Source of the DNA: Candidatus Uhrbacteria bacterium RIFCSPLOWO2_02_FULL_48_12
GTDB taxonomy: Bacteria; Patescibacteriota; Patescibacteriia; GWA2-46-9
NCBI GenBank assembly: GCA_001791425.1
Contig: MGEP01000012.1
Span: forward strand, 3,826-15,207
DNA: 11,382 bases
Direction: 5' to 3'
Shown: positions 6,619-11,365 of the stretch, one piece after another
How the letters are laid out: each line of letters starts with the position of its first letter
Position numbering within the stretch: position 1 is the stretch's first letter
Made by a program: the position numbers and the translations under genes
The notes under the pieces: generated by a model
The model's database searches: none
What the model was told of the DNA's origin: nothing
What the model saw: only the letters and a program-made list of their open reading frames with translations

Positions 6619-6641
6619 AAAGTGCCATCCGGGCACTTTTT
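6619..6641 (+). terminator. terminator-like hairpin in the 5' leader (possible attenuator)
   Basis: AAAGTGCC (6619-6626) pairs perfectly with GGCACTTT (6632-6639) around ATCCG, and the T-run continues to 6641. It lies between the promoter and the ribosome-binding site of the 6679 gene, so it could attenuate that gene or mark the end of a short RNA. The T-run overlaps the stem, so termination may be weak. Confidence 0.5.
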
Positions 6642-6678
6642 GGTTAACAACCAAAGACGAAGAAGAGGAGGAAGTAGT

Positions 6679-7197
6679 GTGGCTACGAAACTGAGGACAG
6701 AGGATTATCGGGTGATAGAAGCATTCCGCCGCGATGGAGTACTGCGGCGAGTGTACGGGCCAAAGCTCGTGCCTAGAAGCGAGAATCTAATTCTCATCTC
6801 CTGCGCTGACGGGCACCAGTTGCCAGACATCATTGAGCATCTCGGCAACTTTGCGTTTTGTCGTCATACTTTGACGGTACACGGCGGCGCCTTGCGTCTC
6901 TCTCGGAATTTCCCGGAAAACGGTAATGCCGGATATCCGGTGGGGGAGTTTCTTCTTCACCAGATAGAAGAAGCGAGGGGCCTCAAGAAGACCAACGCGC
7001 TGGGTCTTATCTCGCACTATCCGTGCGCTATCGCCACGCGTCATAGTCTTGACATTCCAACTGTGCTCGCAATGACCATTGACGCTAAAGTGCGAGTGCA
7101 GGAGGCCATGTCTGGAGTGAAGGTCGTGCCGCTATTTCATTATTGCGATGGCGATCGTCGTCGCACTATGTTCATCAACGCCAAACGCCTGCGTTGA
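6679..7197 (+). CDS. divergent beta-carbonic-anhydrase-fold protein, catalytic Arg not conserved
   Basis: The start is the GTG at 6679, because AGGAGG (6666-6671) sits 7 nt upstream, the best Shine-Dalgarno in the window. The frame is open to 6622, but that region is the leader hairpin. The 172-aa product has LILISCADGHQ with Cys42 and Asp44, and LGLISHYPCAIA with His113 and Cys116. The spacing and the flanking strands match the Cys...His-x-x-Cys zinc site of beta-carbonic anhydrases (CxDxR...HxxC). The Arg of the Asp-Arg dyad is replaced by His46. The ending VVPLFHYCDGDRRRTMFI resembles the family's last strand. The zinc fold is inferred; activity is doubtful. The next gene is a relative with intact motifs. 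It could be a regulator or an enzyme with a different substrate. Confidence 0.6.
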   Translation: MATKLRTEDYRVIEAFRRDGVLRRVYGPKLVPRSENLILISCADGHQLPDIIEHLGNFAFCRHTLTVHGGALRLSRNFPENGNAGYPVGEFLLHQIEEARGLKKTNALGLISHYPCAIATRHSLDIPTVLAMTIDAKVRVQEAMSGVKVVPLFHYCDGDRRRTMFINAKRLR

Positions 7198-7201
7198 TCA
7201 T

Positions 7202-7247
7202 GATGGCGGGGGGCTCAAGAAGAGCTCACCCGTCATCCCACTTTTTT
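7202..7247 (+). terminator. intrinsic terminator after the 6679 gene
   Basis: The arm at 7202-7216 (GATGGCGGGGGGCTC) pairs with 7222-7237 (GAGCTCACCCGTCATC) with wobble pairs and a one-base bulge around a short loop. T6 at 7242-7247 follows. It begins 5 bases after the TGA stop. Confidence 0.75.
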
Positions 7248-7269
7248 CATCTGATCAATCAGCATCAAC

Positions 7270-7299
7270 TTGGCTAAACTACCATCATACTAGTATGAT
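7270..7299 (+). promoter_or_regulatory. putative promoter of the 7333 gene, overlapped by a palindrome
   Basis: TTGGCT (7270-7275), an 18-bp spacer, then TATGAT (7294-7299, a 5/6 match). An alternative extended -10 is TGG-TATAAA (7299-7307). Either gives a 20-30-nt leader without a Shine-Dalgarno. The palindrome at 7280-7303 covers the spacer and the -10 box. Confidence 0.5.
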
Positions 7300-7303
7300 G
7301 GTA
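7280..7303. promoter_or_regulatory. perfect 24-bp palindrome, probable operator
   Basis: TACCATCATACT is followed immediately by its exact reverse complement AGTATGATGGTA, with no spacer. It overlaps the -10 region of the 7333 gene, the classic position for a dimeric repressor. It is not followed by a clean terminator (A-run and mixed bases follow), and a spacerless palindrome folds poorly as RNA, so a DNA-binding site is more likely. No regulator gene is adjacent. Confidence 0.7.
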
Positions 7304-7332
7304 TAAAAAACTTTTTAATTATTTTTAAAACT

Positions 7333-7773
7333 ATGCTGTTAAACAATCAAAAAAACGCTCATCACTGTGAAGCCCTCGTCGTTCATTGTATTGATTTTCG
7401 TTTTCATGAAGCGATTAGGGATTTTTTAAAAAATGAGTTAGTAATCAAGAGCTATGATTTGCTAACTATTCCGGGCGCGGCCAAACATTTAACCGCGGCT
7501 GGGTCAGCGTCAAGACGCGAGGGGCTTCTGGAAGACATGGGTGTTTCTCTTCGCCTTCACGCGCCCAAAAAAATTATTTTAATCAACCACGCCGACTGCG
7601 GCGCTTATGGCGGGGCTTCAGCGTTTGCCTCGGTTGAAGAAGAAAGAAAAAATCACGAAGCCGCCCTTAAGGAAGCCGCGGAAGTATTGCAGCAAAATTT
7701 TTCTGGAATAACCGTAAAACTTTATTACGCCGACCTAGCTGATAAAAATATTACACTTAGCCCTATTCAGTAA
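7333..7773 (+). CDS. beta-carbonic anhydrase-like protein (CxDxR...HxxC)
   Basis: This 146-aa protein has ALVVHCIDFRFHEAI with Cys19, Asp21 and Arg23, and KKIILINHADCGAYGG with His86 and Cys89. These are the zinc ligands (Cys, His, Cys) and the Asp-Arg dyad of beta-carbonic anhydrases. PGAAKHL (47-53) takes the place of the usual conserved segment after the second strand. The last strand is VKLYYADLADKNITL. At 146 aa it is shorter than most (~200 aa), missing part of the helical regions, but such compact versions occur in Patescibacteria. Reversible CO2 hydration is plausible but unproven. It has its own promoter and a palindromic operator, and lies directly after a divergent relative. Confidence 0.75.
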   Translation: MLLNNQKNAHHCEALVVHCIDFRFHEAIRDFLKNELVIKSYDLLTIPGAAKHLTAAGSASRREGLLEDMGVSLRLHAPKKIILINHADCGAYGGASAFASVEEERKNHEAALKEAAEVLQQNFSGITVKLYYADLADKNITLSPIQ

Positions 7774-7780
7774 TCCGATC

Positions 7781-7809
7781 TTGACATTTGTTATTTGATT
7801 AGTTAAGTT
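7781..7809 (+). promoter_or_regulatory. putative promoter for the small frame-broken gene
   Basis: A perfect TTGACA (7781-7786), a 17-bp spacer, then TAAGTT (7804-7809, a 3/6 match). It starts 8 bases after the 7333 gene ends. The start point would be near 7816, leaving a ~73-nt leader before the Shine-Dalgarno at 7877. Confidence 0.45.
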
Positions 7810-7888
7810 ATTACACCCTTGGTTTTAATGCCTTGGGCAAAGATGACGTTGAACAAAGAATGGAGCAGAGCAGAGAAGGAGGGCCAGA

Positions 7889-8049
7889 ATGAATCGGAGA
7901 CAGCATGAGGCCAGGGCGCGCCGCAACGTTTTTTTCGGATCGTGGCGGTGGTGATGCTCTTGGGGGTGGGCGGTGTTGCCGTCATCACGGTGAAACTGCT
8001 CGCCGGGTCGCCGAGCGGGCATCGGCTAATGGTGCATAACGCACCATGA
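7889..8049 (+). pseudogene. small basic/hydrophobic protein gene, frame broken at a T7 run
   Basis: AGGAGG (7877-7882) stands 6 nt before an ATG at 7889. The frame runs MNRRQHEARARRNVFF and then meets a TGA after 21 codons. At the T7 run (7929-7935) the frame one base over continues RIVAVVMLLGVGGVAVITVKLLA and ends at a TGA (8047-8049). With one more T the two halves join into a 53-aa protein with a basic N-terminus, one membrane helix (~18-37) and a short tail. A terminator follows eight bases after the stop. The strong ribosome-binding site and coherent topology suggest a real gene. The break may be a sequencing error, a recent mutation or slippage on the T-run. Function unknown. Confidence 0.55.
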
Positions 8050-8056
8050 CATCCTT

Positions 8057-8092
8057 AGGGAGGATGGCTTCCAGCCGTCCTCCCTGTTCTTT
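8057..8092 (+). terminator. strong intrinsic terminator
   Basis: A 12-bp stem pairs 8057-8068 (AGGGAGGATGGC) with 8074-8085 (GCCGTCCTCCCT), with one G-T pair and a 5-nt loop, followed by GTTCTTT. It closes the small-protein unit and separates it from the RNA gene that follows. Confidence 0.75.
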
Positions 8093-8118
8093 ACTAACCA
8101 TAATAGGTCTGTTATACT
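8090..8118 (+). promoter_or_regulatory. promoter of the putative structured RNA
   Basis: TTTACT (8090-8095), a 17-bp spacer, then TATACT (8113-8118). This -10 hexamer is the same as those of the rpmE, rpsB and rpsL promoters. The start point would be near 8121-8125, at the foot of the first hairpin. Confidence 0.65.
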
Positions 8119-8120
8119 GT

Positions 8121-8381
8121 GAATACCCCTGAAAAAAGATTAAGTAAAAAACAGGGGTAAGCATCTCCACTACATGGGTTACTAGTTTTGGGACAACCTT
8201 GGTAGTCAGGAGTCCATAGATTGCAGGGCCGTGGCCTTGTGATGAGGACACCAGCGGCGTAGTTGGTCCGTTGCCGTTCTAAGTGTGGTAAACACGCAGA
8301 AAGGGTAGCGAAAGCCAAAGCCCACTTGTACCTGATGCCAAATCTAGACCCTTGGCCGTGGAGTTTGCTTATAGTTTTTTT
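8121..8381 (+). ncRNA. putative structured non-coding RNA, class not recognised
   Basis: The ~260-nt stretch after a good promoter has no convincing reading frame and is full of helices. A 5' hairpin pairs TACCCCTG (8124-8131) with CAGGGGTA (8152-8159) around a purine-rich loop. A closing helix pairs TAAGCA and CTCCAC (8158-8163, 8165-8170) with GTGGAG and TGCTTA (8358-8363, 8366-8371), so the two ends meet. Inner hairpins include CAGGGC-cgtg-GCCTTG and a GTGT-ggtaa-ACAC stem. T7 follows (8375-8381). The rod with paired ends recalls 6S RNA in overall shape only. I see no signature of tmRNA, RNase P RNA, SRP RNA or a group I intron. Confidence 0.55.
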
Positions 8382-8383
8382 GA

Positions 8384-8403
8384 CCCTTCAAGGGCCTTTT
8401 TTT
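8384..8403 (+). terminator. second terminator of the RNA gene
   Basis: CCCT-tca-AGGG (8384-8394), CC, then T7 (8397-8403). The stem is only 4 bp, but it sits between two T7 runs (8375-8381 and 8397-8403), so the pair probably acts as a back-up end point for the RNA transcript. Confidence 0.5.
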
Positions 8404-8434
8404 GTTTAGAGCTGTTCGCTATGGAGGTATTTTT

Positions 8435-8443
8435 TGGTACAAT
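8435..8443 (+). promoter_or_regulatory. extended -10 promoter for tRNA-Pro
   Basis: TGG followed by TACAAT (8438-8443, a 5/6 match) forms an extended -10. A weak -35 TTCGCT lies 17 bp upstream (8415-8420). An overlapping second TACAAT occurs at 8443-8448. The start point would be near 8450, giving a ~110-nt leader before the tRNA, which is long for a single tRNA gene. Confidence 0.55.
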
Positions 8444-8463
8444 ACAATAATAAACAGGGAGTA

Positions 8464-8566
8464 CCTCGTTAGAGATTAGAGAAGATTACTTGATGCTTTA
8501 ACGGGGCAGATTAGTTTCCCCAACTGATCTGATAACCATTCCAATTTTGTTCAATCTCTAACGGGG
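8464..8566. repeat. inverted repeat, CCCCGTTAGAGATT family, in the tRNA-Pro leader
   Basis: CCTCGTTAGAGATT (8464-8477) and AATCTCTAACGGGG (8553-8566) are reverse complements at 13 of 14 positions, with 75 bp between. The 3' arm includes the first five bases of the tRNA. Inside, TTTAACGGGG appears again (8497-8506), and a 9-bp hairpin (8507-8515 with 8523-8531) shows TTCCCCA in its loop, complementary to that GGGG. It shares its core with 1386-1476 and 4286-4424. Confidence 0.7.
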
Positions 8567-8635
8567 TGTAGTATAACGGTAGTACGCGTGCATGGGGTGC
8601 ATGTAGCCGGAGTTCAACTCTCCGCACCCCGACCA
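8562..8635 (+). tRNA. tRNA-Pro (anticodon GGG), CCA encoded
   Basis: A full cloverleaf is visible. The acceptor stem CGGGGTG/CACCCCG (8562-8568 with 8625-8631) is followed by A73 and a genomic CCA (8633-8635). The D arm is at 8571-8585. The anticodon stem CGTGC/GCATG holds the loop ATGGGGT, with anticodon GGG at 8594-8596. The T arm CGGAG-TTCAACT-CTCCG is at 8608-8624. C1-G72 with A73 is typical of bacterial tRNA-Pro. It reads CCC and CCU codons. There is no intron, and it stands alone rather than in a cluster. Confidence 0.95.
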
Positions 8636-8652
8636 GAGAAGCTATAAAGGTG

Positions 8653-8706
8653 CGGGGTGGATCAGGTGGGTGCTTGCCTCGTACTGTTCCCCGCGGGGCA
8701 CCCCGA
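8653..8706 (+). other. hairpin region repeating the tRNA-Pro acceptor ends
   Basis: CGGGGTG (8653-8659) and CACCCCG (8699-8705) copy both strands of the tRNA-Pro acceptor stem, and GCACCCCGA (8698-8706) matches its 3' end over nine bases. The inner part contains AGGT/GCCT and CCCC-gc-GGGG pairings but no recognisable anticodon or T arm, and is too short for a tRNA. It may be a decayed partial duplicate or simply a strong hairpin downstream of the tRNA. Confidence 0.4.
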
Positions 8707-8724
8707 TATTGAATAGATAATGAT

Positions 8725-9693
8725 ATGAGGCCTCAAGAAAAAGAGACAGTAATGGATCATCTTGTTGAAGCCGTGCCGACCGCTGCAGCTAGCGATACGG
8801 TTGAGGCGGTATTGCGGCACTTGCGCAACAAGCAATGGGATACTCTTAATTACGTTTACATATTGGACGAAAAAAGTTGTTTAATGGGCGTTGTGTCGGT
8901 GCGGGAGATTTTAGCCGCCCAAAACGAAAATAAGATGTCTAATTTAATGACGCGAGATTTAGTGGTCGTTCACCCGCACAATGATCAGGAAAGGGCTGGC
9001 ATCTTGGCTATTCAGCATGATATCAAAGCCGTGCCCATTGTCAGGCCCGGCACAAATGAATTTTTAGGAGTGGTCGGGGCCGATCAAGTTCTAAAAATAC
9101 TTCACGAAGAACATACTGAAGATTTTCTTAGATTGTCCGGCGTACAGCGCGAACACCCCGTCACTAACATACTTCACGCCTCGCCATGGCGGTTAGCCAG
9201 ACTGCGTTTACCTTGGCTCATCATTGGTTTTGGCGGCGGCATTGTGGCGACGCTGGTCGCCGGCTTCTTTGAGGCATCTATTGAGCAGCAAATTTTTCTG
9301 GCCTTCTTTATTCCCATGGTTGTGTATATGAGTGATGCGGTAGGCACGCAAACAGAAACAATTTACATTAGGAGTTTAACACTCAAGCAGTCACCGCTGC
9401 TGCGCTATGCCATTCGTGAGTTTTTGGTCGGGGTCCTAATTGCCGCTGTGATCGCTTTTCTTATCGGTGTTTTCACTGTTGCCTGGACCGGCCTTTGGCC
9501 ACTCGCTTGGGCGGTGGGAGCAGCCATGTTTGTTAATGTTGCTTTGGCGCCAGTCATCGCTTTAATGGTACCGACCTTGCTTTATTGGACAAAAAAAGAC
9601 CCGGCCTTGGGATCCGGGCCGTTCACCACGATTATTCAGGATGTGGTGAGTTTAATTATCTTTTTTTCTATAACCACTTGGCTGCTTTTTTGA
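8725..9693 (+). CDS. mgtE: MgtE-type magnesium transporter, short form (CBS pair + membrane domain)
   Basis: In this 322-aa protein residues ~1-130 hold two CBS domains (VSVREILAAQ; GVVGADQVLKIL), which in MgtE sense Mg2+ or nucleotides. About five membrane segments follow from ~155. Family features are IPMVVYMSDAVGTQTETIYI, where many relatives have PxxxxxxGNxGxQ, and the last-helix motif GSGPFTTIIQDVVSLIIFF, with Asp306 at the position of the pore aspartate. The ~120-aa MgtE N domain found in Thermus-type proteins is missing, so gating must differ. It is a dimeric inner-membrane Mg2+ channel or transporter. No Shine-Dalgarno; Met10 (8752) is an alternative start. It is not obviously in an operon. 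Confidence 0.87.
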   Translation: MRPQEKETVMDHLVEAVPTAAASDTVEAVLRHLRNKQWDTLNYVYILDEKSCLMGVVSVREILAAQNENKMSNLMTRDLVVVHPHNDQERAGILAIQHDIKAVPIVRPGTNEFLGVVGADQVLKILHEEHTEDFLRLSGVQREHPVTNILHASPWRLARLRLPWLIIGFGGGIVATLVAGFFEASIEQQIFLAFFIPMVVYMSDAVGTQTETIYIRSLTLKQSPLLRYAIREFLVGVLIAAVIAFLIGVFTVAWTGLWPLAWAVGAAMFVNVALAPVIALMVPTLLYWTKKDPALGSGPFTTIIQDVVSLIIFFSITTWLLF

Positions 9694-10023
9694 TGAACCC
9701 TGCGTCCACACCATGGCGACTGTGCGGTGCAGTAGGCAAAATGTCAGGTCGCTTTATTGGTCATTGTTCTCAAGCAACGAGTGCAGATTTTAACCTTTTG
9801 TCCATTTACCCGGCGCGTTTGCAAATTTAAAAATTGCCGCCTTTTGGTGGCGATGTTGGAATGACTTCGGCTCTGCGCGCTCAAGGCGCCGCGGCCGCAC
9901 TGTGAGCAGACTCTGGCCATACAATTATTAAATAATTTGACAGTGCTGGCAGAGTAACATGAATGATTTTATCGTGTCAACAGTTTGCCAGGATTTTTAT
10001 TTTCCAGTATTCTTTTGAAATCT
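9694..10023. other. intergenic region, mostly unexplained
   Basis: I see no gene here. A 9-bp hairpin with loop TTTT (9833-9841 with 9846-9854, two G-T pairs) could end the mgtE transcript, but no T-run follows. A perfect TTGACA occurs at 9937-9942 without a good -10 at a normal distance. The stretch 9880-9900 is unusually G/C-rich (GGCGCCGCGGCCGC). Confidence 0.4.
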
Positions 10024-10668
10024 ATGTTCACCATTGCCTTTTTTGCCATTTTGCTGATTTCGGCCGTTTTCCATGAATATATGCACGGTTGGGCGGCGAA
10101 TGAACTTGGCGATTCAACGCCAAAAGATTTAGGGCGCTTAACTTTAAATCCAGCGGCCCACATTGATCCCGTGACAACTTTATTGTTGCCAGCGTTTCTT
10201 TTGTGGGCGACGGGCGGGCAATTCATGTTTGCGGCGGCCAAGCCCGTGCCGTTTAATCCTTACAATTTGAAATATCCGAAATACGGCCCGGCCATTGTTG
10301 GAGTAGCCGGACCCCTAGGCAATATCGCCTTGGCCGTGGTTTTTGCCCTGATTGTTCGCTGGCTGCAGCTGCCGCCGGTTATTTCAAGTTTGGCAGTTCT
10401 TGTTGTTTGGGCCAACGTGTTGCTGGCTGTTTTTAATCTGGTGCCCATACCGCCGTTGGACGGCTCGCATGTCTTGATTTCACTTTTGCCCCCACGCTGG
10501 GAAAGATTAATTATGTTTCTTGAAAAATACGGCTTGCTTATTTTTTTCTTTTTCCTATTTTTCCTGTCAGGTTTACTGCTGCCCGTCATCGCTGGTGTGG
10601 CCTATGTTCTTTTGGGAGCAAATGGTCTCAATATTTTGTTCTCTACTTTGGCGCAGATGTCTTTTTAG
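10024..10668 (+). CDS. site-2 protease-like M50 family metallopeptidase
   Basis: This membrane metalloprotease has HEYMH at residues 17-21 in the first helix (zinc-binding HExxH, with Glu18 the catalytic base). LVPIPPLDGSHV has Asp146 as the third zinc ligand. GPLGNIALAVVFALI is the central helix. About 5-6 hydrophobic segments cover its 214 residues, so it is a compact S2P without a PDZ domain. Members cleave transmembrane substrates, often anti-sigma factors. The frame is open back to a TTG at 9985, but the ATG at 10024 begins exactly at the first helix. The substrate is unknown and no sigma/anti-sigma pair is nearby. rpsL follows with its own promoter. Confidence 0.87.
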   Translation: MFTIAFFAILLISAVFHEYMHGWAANELGDSTPKDLGRLTLNPAAHIDPVTTLLLPAFLLWATGGQFMFAAAKPVPFNPYNLKYPKYGPAIVGVAGPLGNIALAVVFALIVRWLQLPPVISSLAVLVVWANVLLAVFNLVPIPPLDGSHVLISLLPPRWERLIMFLEKYGLLIFFFFLFFLSGLLLPVIAGVAYVLLGANGLNILFSTLAQMSF

Positions 10669-10675
10669 GCAACCC

Positions 10676-10704
10676 TTGACGGTTTCAACCTTTTTCTCTA
10701 TACT
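10676..10704 (+). promoter_or_regulatory. rpsL promoter
   Basis: TTGACG (10676-10681) is followed after exactly 17 bp by TATACT (10699-10704). The bases from the -10 box on, TATACTCATC, are the same as at the rpsB promoter. The start point would be near 10711, leaving a ~78-nt leader. Confidence 0.8.
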
Positions 10705-10734
10705 CATCATACTGCATTAAGATTAACAGAGGTG

Positions 10735-10757
10735 TAGATCTTTAGAGATCTATTTTT
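10735..10757 (+). terminator. terminator-like hairpin in the rpsL leader (possible attenuator)
   Basis: TAGATCT (10735-10741) pairs perfectly with AGATCTA (10746-10752) around TTAG, followed at once by T5 (10753-10757). It lies between the promoter and the rpsL ATG. The A/T-rich 7-bp stem would give only partial termination. Confidence 0.5.
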
Positions 10758-10788
10758 CATTACCACAAAATTTTAACTAAAGTTATCA

Positions 10789-11217
10789 ATGCCGACAATC
10801 AATCAATTATTAAAGGGATCGAGGCGCAGTCACGAGCGTAAATCAAAAACGCCGGCTCTGGCGTCGGTTTTTGACACCCTGCATCGTAAGCGCAGATTTT
10901 TGCCGCAAGGCAGCAGCTTCAAAAGAGGGGTATGCCTCAAGGTAACAACTATGACTCCCATGAAACCGAATTCCGCTCTGCGGAAGATTGCGCGCGTGCG
11001 TTTGTCTAACGGCATGGAAGTGACCGCCTATATTCCCGGCATCGGGCATAACCTGCAAGAGCACTCTATTGTGCTAATCCGCGGCGGCCGCGTTAAAGAT
11101 TTGCCCGGTGTCCGTTATACCATCGTTCGCGGAGTTTATGATACTCAAGGGCAAGCCAATCGCATGCGCACTCGCAGCCGTTATGGTGTTAAGCGGCCAA
11201 AGGCAAGCAAGGTGTAG
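10789..11217 (+). CDS. rpsL: 30S ribosomal protein S12
   Basis: This 142-aa S12 begins MPTINQLLKGSRRSHERKSK and contains the decoding-centre loops TPMKPNSALRK (56-66) and GRVKDLPGVRY, then ends RSRYGVKRPKASKV. It monitors codon-anticodon pairing in the A site. About 14-18 extra residues (SVFDTLHRKRRFLPQG) sit before KRGVC compared with E. coli; Firmicutes S12 has an insertion at the same place. Met58 replaces the first Lys of the usual PKKPNS, E. coli position 42, a known streptomycin-resistance position. Asp of the second loop, the RimO methylthiolation site, is kept. The gene has its own promoter and a hairpin leader, and rpsG follows. Confidence 0.97.
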   Translation: MPTINQLLKGSRRSHERKSKTPALASVFDTLHRKRRFLPQGSSFKRGVCLKVTTMTPMKPNSALRKIARVRLSNGMEVTAYIPGIGHNLQEHSIVLIRGGRVKDLPGVRYTIVRGVYDTQGQANRMRTRSRYGVKRPKASKV

Positions 11218-11221
11218 GGGT

Positions 11222-11365
11222 ATGCCCCCACTACTAGTCGGGCACAGTGCGCCTGGAAGTAATTATAATAGGGAATTAATTCAAACAACATTTTGATTCT
11301 ATGAAATTTCTTAATAGACAATTAATTAGATGTTCGGGTTTAGTGCCCGACTAGTGTGGGGGTAT
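11222..11365. promoter_or_regulatory. long-range inverted repeat between rpsL and rpsG that masks the rpsG start
   Basis: The arm at 11222-11245 (ATGCCCCCACTACTAGTCGG then GCAC) pairs with 11343-11365 (GTGCCCGACTAGTGTGGGGG then TAT) over 23 pairs, with one G-T wobble and one bulged T, around 97 nt. The 3' arm covers the G-run and the AT of the rpsG ATG. The enclosed A/T-rich segment also carries AATTAATT twice. In E. coli the rpsL-rpsG gap is the S7 translational operator; this is a candidate for the same job. Confidence 0.65.

Noticed and set aside
7985..8318. Minus-strand reading frames over the 8.0-8.3 kb region
   Set aside because: They lie across a terminator, a promoter and a helix-rich RNA region, match no family I know, and overlap each other; better explained as chance frames.
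8244..8318. Hammerhead-like pieces (TGATGAG and CGAAAG) in the structured RNA
   Set aside because: The two core pieces are ~70 nt apart without the required helix between them, and the first C of CUGAUGA is missing.
9937..9965. Promoter for the M50 protease at TTGACA 9937
   Set aside because: The hexamer at the right spacing (TGAATG) is poor; TAACAT is only 12 bp away.
11301..11354. 17-codon frame between rpsL and rpsG starting MKFLNRQLIRC
   Set aside because: Too short, no ribosome-binding site, and it runs through the inverted-repeat arm; most likely chance.
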